A stretch of DNA of 36,111 bases from an uncultured Methanomicrobiales archaeon (GCA_949320185.1 CASGHK010000053.1:1-36111); one strand, 5' to 3'; shown: positions 24,097-32,636, counted from the stretch's first letter. Program-made: numbers and translations. Notes: generated by a model from the sequence alone, not told the origin.

Positions 24097-25344
24097 ATGG
24101 AACCCGGCGTACCACCCCTGTTCTACCCAACCCACACATTCGACTATGTTGAACGGGCGATGGAGAAGGCCATCGCCAAGGGAACCCTATCCGATCAGGA
24201 CGTCTCTCTCATCCGGGAGTACGTGCACGAGCACCAGGCCTCGAAGGACATCTCGACCGCACGAATCCAGAAGGTCATGTACACCCTGATCACCTGACGA
24301 CGTTTCCTCCCCGTCGAACTCTCACGTCTCACCCTCGCCGACGTCTACGACGGTATCGCACGGATTAAGGCCGGCACCAGCGCGCGTGGGACCCCGTTCA
24401 AGCAGAACACGCTCCACGACCAGATCCGGATCCTCAAACAGTTTCTCATCTGGGCCGTCGAGAGCGAGTACCTCCAGATCCCCGAGAAGAAGATCCGGGC
24501 AATCAAGACCCCGCTCGTCAACTGGTTCACCCCCGAGCCCGACGAGATCCTCACCTACGATGAGATCCTCAACTTCTTAAAGGGCGCCCGATCCAGCCGG
24601 GACCGCGCAATCATCGCCTCCCTCTACGAATCCGGTTGCCGGATCGGCGAACTCGCCCGGCTCCGCTGGCGCGATCTCGCCTTCGATCAGTGCGGCGTCA
24701 GGATGTACATCGACGACCGCAAGACCCGCAAGCGCCGTTACATCCGGCTCTCCATGGCCCGCGAGTACCTCGCATCCCACAGGAACGACTACTGCGGAAC
24801 TCCTGCCGGCGACGCCCTTGTCTTCCTGACCGTCACCGGCGCACCGATGGAGTACCAGGCCCTCGTCCGGACGCTCTGGCGAGCGGCCAAACAGGGCGGC
24901 GTCACCAAAAAGATCAAGCCGCATCTCTTCCGAAAGTCGCGTATCACCCACATGATCTCACAGAACTACCAAGAGTCAGTCATCAAGCGGGCGATGTGGG
25001 GCAACCTCGACACCACCATGATGAAGACCTATATGGTCCAGTCTGAGAACGATATTGACGCAGAGTTACTCGACAAGGCCGGCATCCGCTCCAAGGCTGA
25101 AGCGGGCCGACCGCTCGGGCCGGTTCCGTGTCCACGGTGTCATACGATCAATGGCCCGATCACAACGAGCTGTTCGCAGTGCGGGTGCCCGCTCGTCGAG
25201 GGTACCACCCTCGAGCTCGATGAGGCCGTGGAGCGCATCGAGGAGAGCCCCCTCAACCAGCATGCGCTGGCGCAGGCGCTTGAGACGCTTCGACGCGAGA
25301 TGACGGTCGGATGCAGTGTCAGTCCGACACACTATGCAACCTGA
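24097..25344 (+). pseudogene. Tyrosine recombinase/integrase with one in-frame TGA
   Basis: One frame runs from ATG 24097 to the stop at 25342-25344, broken only by TGA at 24295-24297 (codon 67). The catalytic set is otherwise present: Arg182 (SGCRIGELARLRW), a basic stretch KTRKRRYIRL, His276-xx-Arg279 (HLFRKS), Trp-Gly in place of His-Gly, and Tyr312 (MKTYM). An N-terminal SAM-like core-binding domain comes before it, and a CxxC...CxxC zinc ribbon follows the active site. The TGA sits where LIT-x-RRFLP is expected to have Trp, so TGG to TGA is the simplest change. Re-initiation downstream would lose the arm-binding part. Position next to the tRNA marks it as the integrase of the island. Confidence 0.82.
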
Positions 25345-26058
25345 TCCTCCTCCCTCTTTTCACCTGAGAGTTTAGTTTCGACCTGCGGGCGATGGGGTAT
25401 GTCCATTCATCTGAGGATGTCGCTATCAGTCGACGCTGATCCTGCCGAGATCAGTTTCCTCTGGTTTCCTCCTCTTTCGAGGTCGATTCCGACCGAAACC
25501 TATCAGGCATGGCTGGCGCCGATGCACCCATGTGGTCGGGCGGCGTCCTACTCCGTTGCCCGGCCGAATTTAGGGAGGAATCAGAATTGCCAACAACCCC
25601 TCATCGGCCGACAGGGTCGGGTTCGCAGCCCGGCCGATCGGCCTTCTGTGTCCTCGCCGAGACGCTTGATCGGCTTCCGACCCCGGTTCACCGTTTGGTA
25701 GCGGACGCCCTCATCGCGAACGGCTCATCGGCGCACCCGCAGATTTTTTGGGTAAGATGTGGAAGGCGGAATCTCCATCTCGCTTTAACTTCGTGAAGAG
25801 AAGACCTCAACCGTCTTCTGCTAGGTCGATAAGCAGGTGCGCGAACTCCCCTTCACGAACACGTTCCGCTTGTCGATATTGACGAAGAACAAGACTATGG
25901 ATTGCGGAGTCGATTCCGCCTGCATGTCCTCCCACATGCTTCACCAACAATACCATCTTTTTTTCATCAGTCTTTGGTGTCGGTCTGTTTTTTAGATTTG
26001 TCAAATTCTATAATGACAAATCGACAATAATAATATGATTTAATTTGATTTTGATAAG
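25345..26058. other. Stretch without a recognisable gene
   Basis: About 700 bases with no protein I can identify. A hairpin-rich patch lies near 25600-25640 (TCGGCCG paired with CGGCCGA). On the minus strand, a 65-codon frame at 25807-26004 begins with TTG and contains LLVKHVGGHAGGIDSAIHSL; it could be a small gene, but it lacks an SD and a known family. GC content falls steeply from about 25940 onward into the control region of the next gene. Confidence 0.35.
25995..26022. promoter_or_regulatory. 28-bp dyad upstream of the NHL-PKD gene
   Basis: A perfect 9-bp inverted repeat, GATTTGTCA (25995-26003) and TGACAAATC (26014-26022), with a 10-base spacer. It lies just upstream of an AT-rich TATA region (AATAATATGA, about 26028-26037) that is correctly placed for the ATG at 26059. 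The size suits a dimeric repressor or activator. Confidence 0.5.
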
Positions 26059-27897
26059 ATGAATTCGAAATTCGCTAAATGGGGAGTCGTTGTGTTCTCC
26101 GCGCTGCTCGTGCTTTGTTTGGGTATTCAGTCGGTTTCAGCTGAAGAGAGGTATGTTTATTCAGGACAGGTCCGCAGTCAGGCTGCCGAGGAGGGATTCG
26201 CGAGTCCTTACGGTGTCGCATTGGACAGCACTGGCAATGTCTATGTCACCGATACTGGTTTCAGTCGCGTTTCTAAGTTCACATCTTCCGGCTCTTTTGT
26301 CACGAAATGGGGGTCAACGGGTTCTGGCAATGGTAAGTTCATAGGACCCGCAGGAATAGCGGTTGACAGCGCAGGAAATGTCTACGTCGTCGACTCGGGC
26401 AACTTCCGTGTCCAGAAATTTACCTCAGACGGTACCTATGTCACAGAGTGGGGATCTTTTGGTACCGGGAATCAGGAATTTGTGATGCCACGGGGCATCG
26501 CGGTTGACAACGCGGGCAACGTCTACGTGGCGGATAACGAAGGTCATTGCATTAAGAAGTTCGATTCGAACGGAGGTCACATCGCGACATGGGGGAGTTA
26601 CGGCTCTGGGGATGGACAGTTCAAATTCCCCAGGGATATTGCAATTGACAGCACAGGGAATGTCTATATCACCGACGAAGAAAACAACTGCGTCCAGAAG
26701 TGGACGACATCCGGCACATACATCTCGAAATTCGGGAGCGCAGGACTAGGAGACGGACAGTTCTCTGACCCTCGCGGCATCGCAGTCGATAGCTCGGGGA
26801 ACATATACGTCACCGATAATGCTGGCTCTGATGGTGCTAACCATCGGGTCCAGAAATTTACCCCGAACGGAATTTTCGTAACAAAATGGGGGACGAAGGG
26901 CTCTGGTGACGGTCAATTTTTGTGGCCCGAATCTATCGCCGTTGACAGCGCGGGAACTGTCTATGTCGCCGATTATGGCAACGGCCGGGTTCAGAAGTTT
27001 AAAAAGGAAGTTGAGCTCCTGCCGTCTGCTGCATTTTCAGGATATCCGCAATCGGGCAATGCTCCTCATACGGTGAACTTCCTCGATTACTCTACCTATG
27101 CATCCTCCTGGTCCTGGGACTTCGGTGATGGGGCGAGCTCGTCTGAACAGCAACCGTCCCATGTCTACACCACACCGGGGCGGTACACGGTCTCGCTCAC
27201 GGTCTCGAACCAGGCAGGAAGGAAATCCACCGAGACGAAGTACGATTTTGTCGTAGTCACCGGGACCGTGAAGCCCACAACCGTTGTGACTACGGCAGCC
27301 CCAACTGTTCAACCAACCCCAACCTCGTCTATCATCGCAGGATTCAGGGCGAACGCAACCTCGGGCTCGATGCCGATGACCGTACAGTTCACCGACGAAT
27401 CAACCGGGAAGCCGTTCTTCTGGTGGTGGCACTTCGGTGACGGATTTTACAGTAATGAACAGAACCCTGTTCACGAATACACCAGAGAAGGCGAGTATTC
27501 TGTCGCGCTGTATGTCTGGAGTCAGACAGGCTCGGCAAACACCGTGAAGACGTCGTACATCACCGTTGGTGGTCCCCTCACCCCGACGCCGACGCCGACG
27601 CCCGTGCCAGGGGCGCCCGTTGCGAACTTCACGATGAGCAGAACGTCAGGAACCACGCCGCTCTACGTACGGTTCGTGGACACGTCGACGAATGCTACGT
27701 CGTGGCGGTGGGATTTCGGCCCGACCGCATGGACCCCATCGAGGAACCCGAGCGTTGTCTTCCGCCAACCCGGTGAATACTCTATCACCCTGACTGCGAA
27801 GAATGAGTTCGGCTCCTCGCAGATGACAAAGAACCTCTCCGTGACCGGGGCGATGCCGAGGTCCGTGCGAGGCTCAGCAATCAGCGTCGTCGGATAA
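26059..27897 (+). CDS. Secreted NHL beta-propeller protein with three PKD domains
   Basis: A 612-residue surface protein. It begins with a signal peptide (MNSKFAKWGVVVFSALLVLC, cleavage probably after VSAEE). Six NHL repeats of about 47 residues follow, each with IAVDSAGNVYVTD-like strands (about 26190-27005), forming a propeller. Three PKD domains then follow (about 27010-27265, 27330-27570, 27600-27870), each with WDFGDG or a variant. It ends GSAISVVG without a membrane anchor. The first 400 bases are AT-rich compared with the chromosome, which suggests transfer. Methanogens use such proteins for adhesion or S-layer association; the ligand is unknown. The C-terminal PKD domain is shared with the next large protein. 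Confidence 0.85.
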   Translation: MNSKFAKWGVVVFSALLVLCLGIQSVSAEERYVYSGQVRSQAAEEGFASPYGVALDSTGNVYVTDTGFSRVSKFTSSGSFVTKWGSTGSGNGKFIGPAGIAVDSAGNVYVVDSGNFRVQKFTSDGTYVTEWGSFGTGNQEFVMPRGIAVDNAGNVYVADNEGHCIKKFDSNGGHIATWGSYGSGDGQFKFPRDIAIDSTGNVYITDEENNCVQKWTTSGTYISKFGSAGLGDGQFSDPRGIAVDSSGNIYVTDNAGSDGANHRVQKFTPNGIFVTKWGTKGSGDGQFLWPESIAVDSAGTVYVADYGNGRVQKFKKEVELLPSAAFSGYPQSGNAPHTVNFLDYSTYASSWSWDFGDGASSSEQQPSHVYTTPGRYTVSLTVSNQAGRKSTETKYDFVVVTGTVKPTTVVTTAAPTVQPTPTSSIIAGFRANATSGSMPMTVQFTDESTGKPFFWWWHFGDGFYSNEQNPVHEYTREGEYSVALYVWSQTGSANTVKTSYITVGGPLTPTPTPTPVPGAPVANFTMSRTSGTTPLYVRFVDTSTNATSWRWDFGPTAWTPSRNPSVVFRQPGEYSITLTAKNEFGSSQMTKNLSVTGAMPRSVRGSAISVVG

Positions 27898-27903
27898 TTG
27901 CCC

Positions 27904-27922
27904 TTTTCTCTTTTTTCTCTTC
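27904..27922 (+). terminator. Pyrimidine-rich terminator after the NHL-PKD gene
   Basis: TTTTCTCTTTTTTCTCTTC follows the stop codon within 7 bases; long T-rich tracts end archaeal transcripts. Confidence 0.5.
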
Positions 27923-27923
27923 A

Positions 27924-28107
27924 TCCAAAGGCACTGAATCGGTCGGGCGGTGCACGCTCTGCGGGCTCGCGCCGGCGGCGTGGGCCGGCAACGGGGAGCG
28001 ATTGTGCGAGGCGTGCTACGGGCGCGAGGTGCAGCGGCGGGTGGAGCAGGGGAGTGACGTTGTGACCCCCACGTCTCGCCCGGGAGCGGTCGATGCCCGA
28101 TCGTGAC
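27924..28107 (+). pseudogene. Small zinc-ribbon frame without start (remnant)
   Basis: An open frame without a start codon reads SVGRCTLCGLAPAAWAG, then GERLCEACYGREVQRRVEQG, and ends at TGA 28105-28107. Two CxxC pairs 17 residues apart suggest a small zinc-binding protein. The 5' end is missing, probably because the NHL-PKD gene end was joined here. Confidence 0.35.
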
Positions 28108-28239
28108 GGAGGAGATGCATCGTCGCCGGTTCTCGACCAGCACCACCTCGTCCAGCACCGGCGTCCGACCCTGCGACGGGTGGATAGGGAAGGTGAGTCC
28201 GAACGGGCACTGCCCCCGCTCGTGCCCGGGCGGGGATGA
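28093..28239 (+). CDS. Possible 48-residue protein
   Basis: ATG 28093 overlaps the end of the zinc-ribbon frame by 15 bases, an arrangement common in compact viral or plasmid operons. The product (MPDRDGGDASSPVLDQHHLV...) is charged and has no known motif. No clear SD. Possibly real, more probably a remnant. Confidence 0.25.
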   Translation: MPDRDGGDASSPVLDQHHLVQHRRPTLRRVDREGESERALPPLVPGRG

Positions 28240-28376
28240 GCGTTCCCGGTCCATCCGCAACTCAAATGAATGTCTATTTATAATAACACACCGTTGCTTT
28301 CTCCATTCGATCTCATCTCAGGCTCGCCGAGACCAGGAGTCTCCGTCATCCCGTGCTGGAACTGGACGGGTGACTC

Positions 28377-28433
28377 ATGCACGATCCGCCGTGGCCAGAG
28401 GAGAACGATCCCATGGAGATGATCACGAGATGA
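28377..28433 (+). CDS. Possible 18-codon leader ORF
   Basis: MHDPPWPEENDPMEMITR is encoded just before the next large gene and overlaps its ATG by four bases (ATGA). A TATA-like TATTTATAATAAC at about 28273-28285 could drive both, leaving a leader of roughly 75 bases before this small ORF. A role in coupling translation is only inferred. Confidence 0.25.
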   Translation: MHDPPWPEENDPMEMITR

Positions 28434-30069
28434 ACGAGGTTCGACGCTGGAGAAGATGGCAGACACTCTTTCTGGGAACTCTTCTCGCAGTGCTACTGAT
28501 GGTTCCGCTCACGATGGGGACCGTGTCCGCCCTATCCTGGAACAACGAGACCGTGGATACAGCTTACGATGTTGGTCATTTTTCATCCCTTGCGCTGGAT
28601 ACTGCGGGCAACCCCCGGATCGGGTACTGGACATTTGGAATGACGACCTGAAGTATGCCTGGAAGGACGGTTCGGGCTGGCCCCGCGAGTCAGTTGATAT
28701 GGCTGGCGATGTTGGTCAGTATTCATCCCTGGCGCTGGATCGTGACGGCAACCCCAGGATCAGTTACTATAATGCAACAGATCATGACCTGAAGTATGCC
28801 TGGAAGGATGGTTCGAACTGGTTCACCCAGATCGTGGATTCGGCTGGCGATGTTGGTTGGGAAACATCCCTTGCGCTGGATGGTGCCGGCAACCCCCGGA
28901 TCGCTTACTGGGATGGAACGAATGGCTACCTGAAGTATGCCTGGAAGGACGGTGCGGGCTGGCACATCGAGACCGTGGATGCGGCTGGCGATGTTGGGAG
29001 GTTTGCATCCCTCGCGCTGGATGGTGCTGGCAACCCCCGGATCGGTTACTTCGACAATGTTCCGAATTATAACCTGAAGTATGCCTGGAAGGACGGTTCG
29101 GGCTGGCACACCGAGACCGTGGATGCGACCGGCCTTGTTGGTTCGTATTCATCCCTTGCGCTGGATAGTGCCGGCAACCCCCGGATCGCTTACTGGGATG
29201 AAACGAATCACGACCTGAAGTATGCCTGGGCCGATCTCAGTCCCACCCCCTCCGGCCCGTCGCCCTCCTTCGCCGCGTACCCCCAGTCCGGGGCGGCACC
29301 GCACCTGGTGCAGTTCCTCGACTACACGCCGAATGCGCAGTCATGGCACTGGGACTTCGGTGACGGCGGGAGCTCGACCCTCCAGTACCCGACGCACACC
29401 TACACCGCGCCCGGCCTCTACACCGTCTCCCTGACGGTCACCAACTGGGCGGGAGCGACGTCGACGAAGACGGAGTACCATTACATCCGCGTCACCGAGC
29501 CCGTGACGCCGGCACCGACGCCTGTGGCGAACTTCACCGCGAATACCACAACCGGGCCGGCACCGCTCGCCGTCCAGTTCACGGACGCCTCCGGCAAAGC
29601 GCCGTTCCACTGGTGGTGGCAATTCGGCGACGGGAGCGGGTCGACCGATCGCGACCCCGTGCACGTCTACGAGCGCACCGGCGCGTACACGGTGAACCTG
29701 ACGGTCTGGACGCCGCTCGGCCGGGCGACCGTCTCGAAGCCGGCGTACGTCGTCGTCGAGGGTGACCCGCGGGTGCCGGAGGCGAACTTCACCCTGAGCC
29801 GCACCTCCGGCCCGGCACCGCTCTACGTCCGCTTCACCGACACCTCGACGGGCAATCCCACCTCCTGGCGCTGGGACTTCGGCGGGCTCGCCTGGTCGAC
29901 GATGCGGAGCCCGAGCGTTATCTTCCGCCAGCCCGGCGAGTACGCGGTGACGCTCACCGTCCGGAACCCGTACGGCTGGTCCTCGTTCGGAAGAACCATC
30001 ACCGTCACCGGCTCCGGCACGGCGACCACCCGGAACGGCGGCGGGCGGGCGGTCAGCGTCGTCGGATAA
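28430..30069 (+). pseudogene. Secreted repeat/PKD protein broken by a 1-base frameshift
   Basis: The frame from ATG 28430 gives a signal peptide (MNEVRRWRRWQTLFLGTLLA) and the first repeat as far as GNPRIGYW, then runs into a stop at 28649-28651. The rest of the protein continues in another frame from about 28630 (DIWNDDLKYAWKDGSGW). Restoring one G after TACTGG (28625-28630) gives GYWD, as in other copies, and joins the two parts. The product would have five 47-residue repeats (a probable beta-propeller), then three PKD domains with WDFGDG-like motifs, ending GRAVSVVG. Domain order parallels the NHL-PKD protein. It may be a true mutation, phase variation at GG/GGG, or a sequence error. Confidence 0.78.
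28545..29231 (+). repeat. Five tandem 141-bp coding repeats
   Basis: The unit encodes ETVD-AGDVG-SSLALD-AGNPRI-Y-D plus LKYAWKDGSGW. The CTGAAGTATGCCTGG word recurs at 28648, 28789, 28930, 29074 and 29215, i.e. steps of 141, 141, 144 and 141 bases. High DNA identity between copies points to recent expansion and makes unequal recombination likely. Confidence 0.8.
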
Positions 30070-30082
30070 CCCCTCTTTTTCG
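30070..30082 (+). terminator. T-tract after the second PKD gene
   Basis: CCCCTCTTTTTCG follows directly after the stop codon at 30067-30069. Confidence 0.4.
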
Positions 30083-30172
30083 GACCCGCTGTGCACACCG
30101 GCAGGTCCACCCCCCCACCGGAAACTATACCTGGGTGCATGCCCGACTCACGGGCAGCCCGATGGTGAGCGG

Positions 30173-30442
30173 ATGATCACGCAGGATATTGTCAGGAAAC
30201 TCTGGGACGAAGCGGGGAACGGCAATGTGGCCGTGTGGGAGGACGGGACGATGACCGTTGTGCAGGCCGACTATCCGGGCGAGACCGCCGGGAGAAGGCC
30301 GCTGGTCGTCCTCAAACCGATCCGCCTCGTGAACGAGTTCGAGCTCCTGGACTACGCCCTCAACGATCACGCCCCGCTCTCGACGATCGAGGAACTCGTG
30401 CGGAGTGCCGGCGGAGCGTGCTCGAGAAGCTCGGTGGCGTAG
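30173..30442 (+). CDS. Small protein of unknown function
   Basis: An 89-residue soluble protein starting MITQDIVRKLWDEAGNGNVAVWEDGTMTV. ATG 30173 has GGTGAG 3-8 bases upstream, and a TATA-like AAACTATACC lies at 30122-30131. The body has alternating strands (VAVWEDGTMTVVQADYPG) and a helix (LVNEFELLDYALNDH), and looks like a real folded domain. The last residues (GGACSRSSVA) are atypical, while a neighbouring frame continues with VLEKLGGVGQF, so the 3' end may carry a frameshift. No family recognised. Confidence 0.5.
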   Translation: MITQDIVRKLWDEAGNGNVAVWEDGTMTVVQADYPGETAGRRPLVVLKPIRLVNEFELLDYALNDHAPLSTIEELVRSAGGACSRSSVA

Positions 30443-30761
30443 GACAGTTCAGCCGGACCCCGGGCAGACCCGCGGAGTCCCCCCATTTAACCTCCGGTGC
30501 AACCGACGTTCTCTCGATCCCCCTGCCCCGCGGATGGGCTATCGTTGGCCCCGGGCATCGTCACTGCGGTCGTTGCTCCGAGACCGGGTGCCGTCGATCG
30601 TGACACTGCCGGCAAACATCACTGCCGGGCGGTTCCGGGAAATGGAGAGGGGCGTGACGAATAGTCCGTTTTCGGCAGTCTTCTCGTCCGGGGGCTCGAA
30701 GAGACGACGTTGTCTACCGGTCGAGGTGCCGGTATGTGCCCACATCAGGGATCTGCCCGTC
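30443..30761. other. Stretch without a recognisable gene
   Basis: No gene can be supported. A plus-strand frame ending at 30603 contains a cysteine cluster (HCGRCSETGC) that may be the shifted tail of the preceding protein. A minus-strand frame at 30539-30745 is open but has no motif or SD. Confidence 0.3.
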
Positions 30762-30986
30762 TCACAGAAATTCGGAGAACTCTTCGACAGTCAGCCCAAC
30801 CTGCGCCAGAATAGATTGGAGGGTCTTAGGAGCGATCTCTCCCCCGGAATGGACCGGCACGGTCACGATCCGCCCGGTGATAGGGTGATGCAGATAGTGA
30901 TGGCTCCCGCGGACGTGGGCCTCGCGGAATCCCGCCCGCAGAAGGGCCCGTACCACCTTCGCTCCCGAAACGCGGGGGAGCTTCAT
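30762..30986 (-). CDS. hicA: HicA-type mRNA interferase toxin
   Basis: HicA toxins cleave mRNA and are blocked by HicB. The 74-residue protein begins MKLPRVSGAKVVRALLRAGF and holds the double-stranded-RNA-binding-like core with the catalytic histidine in RGSHHYL (His29/30). The length is typical. The ATG overlaps the hicB stop by four bases (ATGA), so toxin translation depends on the antitoxin gene. This order (hicB before hicA) is the less common of the two known. The gene looks intact. Confidence 0.85.
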   Translation of the reverse strand: MKLPRVSGAKVVRALLRAGFREAHVRGSHHYLHHPITGRIVTVPVHSGGEIAPKTLQSILAQVGLTVEEFSEFL

Positions 30987-31225
30987 ACCGATGCCGGGTC
31001 GACCGCTGGCGATCGGACGGAGACCTCCACCTCGACCGGAATGGGCCGGCCGAGGACCTCGAGGGTCTCGATGTAGCCCACGATCGCCTCCCCGACGTTC
31101 GAGATGGCTTCGTCCCAGGTATCGCCTTCGGAGATGCAGCCCGGCAGAGACGGTACCGTGACCGTATAGCGGCCGTCCTCATTTCTCTCTATCAGCACCG
31201 TGTACCGCAGGTTCGCCGTCGCCAC
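30983..31225 (-). CDS. hicB: HicB-type antitoxin
   Basis: An 80-residue HicB/UPF0150 antitoxin: LRYTVLIERNEDGRYTVTVP, then SLPGCISEGDTWDEAISNVGEAI. The N-terminal partially degraded RNase H-like fold is clear; a C-terminal DNA-binding domain is absent or very short. The GTG start at 31225 is chosen because GGAGGA lies 5-10 bases upstream and the family begins here; the frame itself stays open further upstream. A possible promoter, CCTTAATCGG, lies about 40 bases before the start. Confidence 0.8.
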   Translation of the reverse strand: MATANLRYTVLIERNEDGRYTVTVPSLPGCISEGDTWDEAISNVGEAIVGYIETLEVLGRPIPVEVEVSVRSPAVDPASV

Positions 31226-31396
31226 ACTGTTCCTCCGGAGCTGATCTCCGCGCACGGACCGATTAAGGTATCTCAGGGAGCGGGCCAGGACGACCTGCTG
31301 GCATGCGCCGGCTATGCCGGCGACTATCGGGTCGGGCTCGAAGCCCCGGGCAGATCTCCTCGAGTACGCAAAGGGCAAGGTGCCCCCTATCAGCGA

Positions 31397-31502
31397 TCCG
31401 CGACGAACGCCTACGGCTCGTCGACGATGACGCGAAACCTCTCCGTGACCGGGGCGATGCCGAGGTCCGTCAGGGGCTCGGCCGTCAGCGTCGTCGGATA
31501 GC
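31397..31502 (+). pseudogene. Fossil 3' end of a PKD-protein gene
   Basis: The frame SATNAYGSSTMTRNLSVTG continues to AMPRSVRGSAVSVVG and a stop at 31500-31502. It matches the C-terminus of the NHL-PKD protein (27800-27897), including an identical 30-base DNA stretch around CTCTCCGTGACCGGGGCG. Upstream sequence no longer encodes PKD strands, so only the last domain end survives. A T-tract (CCCCCTTTTT) follows, as after the two larger genes. Confidence 0.75.
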
Positions 31503-31684
31503 CTTCCCCCTTTTTAGAGCATGATCGCGGACGTCGACGATCTCCCGGCACCCTGACTACCGGCACTCGATCCAGACGCTGCTGGGGGAATGAGACCGAT
31601 CCGAGGTGTGTCGTGTGTACGGCCATCACCCCGCCATCGCACGGCTGGAAAAGGTTAACCCGGTTGGTGTTTACGGACTGTGAG

Positions 31685-31945
31685 ATGATCGTCCAGTACA
31701 TCACCGCGGCACTCGCTCAGGCCCGGTTCGAGGAGATCGAGGACGAGGACCCGTGGTACGGCGAGATCCCGGAGCTCCAGGGCGTCTGGGCGTCCGGGAG
31801 AACCGAGGAGGAATGCCGGTCTCGCCTTGCAGAGACGCTCGACGGCTGGCTCCTCGTCCGGCTCCGCCGCGGCCTTGCGATCCCCCCCGTCGGCGGCGTC
31901 CGCCTCGACCCGGCTGAGCGCATGGACGCGGGTGCCAGTGGCTGA
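31685..31945 (+). CDS. hicB: HicB-type antitoxin, second module
   Basis: An 86-residue HicB of the archaeal type: EDPWYGEIPELQGVWASG, then EECRSRLAETLDGWLLVRLRRGLAIPPV. The WYGEIP and RLRRGL segments are typical. ATG 31685 is the natural family start. The 3' end overlaps the start of the broken hicA by eight bases. The gene itself is intact, so an antitoxin may be kept without an active toxin. Confidence 0.8.
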   Translation: MIVQYITAALAQARFEEIEDEDPWYGEIPELQGVWASGRTEEECRSRLAETLDGWLLVRLRRGLAIPPVGGVRLDPAERMDAGASG

Positions 31946-32159
31946 TCGGCTCCATCCGGTGTCATAGCAGGAGTTGGTCCGGCGGCTCCGCGCTCTTGGG
32001 TTCGACGGTCCCTGTCAGGGCGGGCGCCATCCCTACTTGGTCCGGGGCGACCGGGTGCTCACGCTGCCACATCCTCACCGACAGGAGATCGGCGTCGACC
32101 TCCTGGTCCGCATCCTGAGGCAGGCGGGAATCACCCGCGAGGACTGGCTGGGAGCATAA
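31938..32159 (+). pseudogene. hicA: HicA-type toxin with an in-frame TAG
   Basis: The frame starts with GTG 31938, overlapping hicB, and reads VADRLHPVS, then TAG (31965-31967), then QELVRRLRALGFDGP and on to a stop at 32157-32159. In related HicA proteins PVSW(K/Q)ELVRRL is usual, so the stop replaces Trp (TGG to TAG). The rest is intact, including GGRHPYL with the catalytic histidine. A TTG at 31974 could give a slightly shorter protein, so activity is not fully ruled out. Confidence 0.75.
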
Positions 32160-32221
32160 GCATCATCGACGGCTGGCGGTGATCACGCGACGGTCTCGGT
32201 GCCTCCTCTCTTTCTGGTTCT

Positions 32222-32507
32222 GTGTTTGTCGTAATCGACCTGGGAAGAGGCCGTTTTGGTCGGAGTTAACGGGTACCTGTTCATCTTTCTCTCGGCCGTC
32301 GACGATTTGCTCCGGCACCCCGACGACTGGCCCTCGATCGGCCTCGTCCTCTGCCGGACGCAGAACCGGGTGATCGCCGAGTACACGCTGCGGGATGTAC
32401 GGAAACCAATGGGGGTCGCGACCTTCACGCTCGCCGATGCCCTGCCTGAGGAGATCCGGGCCGGGCTGCCGACGATCGAGGAGATCGAGGAGCGGCTGCG
32501 GAACTAA
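32222..32507 (+). pseudogene. Remnant of a DUF1016/YhcG PD-(D/E)XK nuclease
   Basis: Two frames together give the C-terminal part of a YhcG-type protein. Frame one (32222 on) reads VFVVIDLGRGRF and soon meets a stop. A second frame (32256 on) reads LSAVDDLLRHPDDWPSIGL, then RDVRKPMGV and LPEEIRAGLPTIEEIEERL. The family normally has FVVIDLKxGxF close to YLSAVDDLLRHPDD, so a frameshift and small changes have broken the join. The N-terminal half is missing. Such nucleases occur in restriction and mobile-element loci. Confidence 0.75.
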
Positions 32508-32636
32508 TCGCGTGCGTCTTCTCCTCCGGGTCGCCGTCGGGAGACGTTCCTGTCGAATGGATGGCGGCGGCCGTCGGTGTGAGGACTCCGCTCACTTTCT
32601 CTTCGCAAGGATTGGAGTTCACATATCCGACCGCCG

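Noticed and set aside
24295-24297. TGA as a selenocysteine codon in the integrase
   Set aside because: The context fits Trp, there is no reason for selenium in a tyrosine recombinase, and selenocysteine in methanogens is limited to other lineages.
25601-25640. tRNA-like T-arm (GTCGGGTTCGCAGCCCGGC)
   Set aside because: No acceptor or anticodon stems could be drawn around it; treated as a simple hairpin.
30539-30745. Minus-strand 68-codon frame upstream of hicA
   Set aside because: No SD, no motif and no family; composition is not protein-like.
31965-31967. TAG as pyrrolysine in hicA
   Set aside because: The expected residue is Trp in a toxin, no pyl genes are seen, and the order suggested by the window does not usually encode pyrrolysine.
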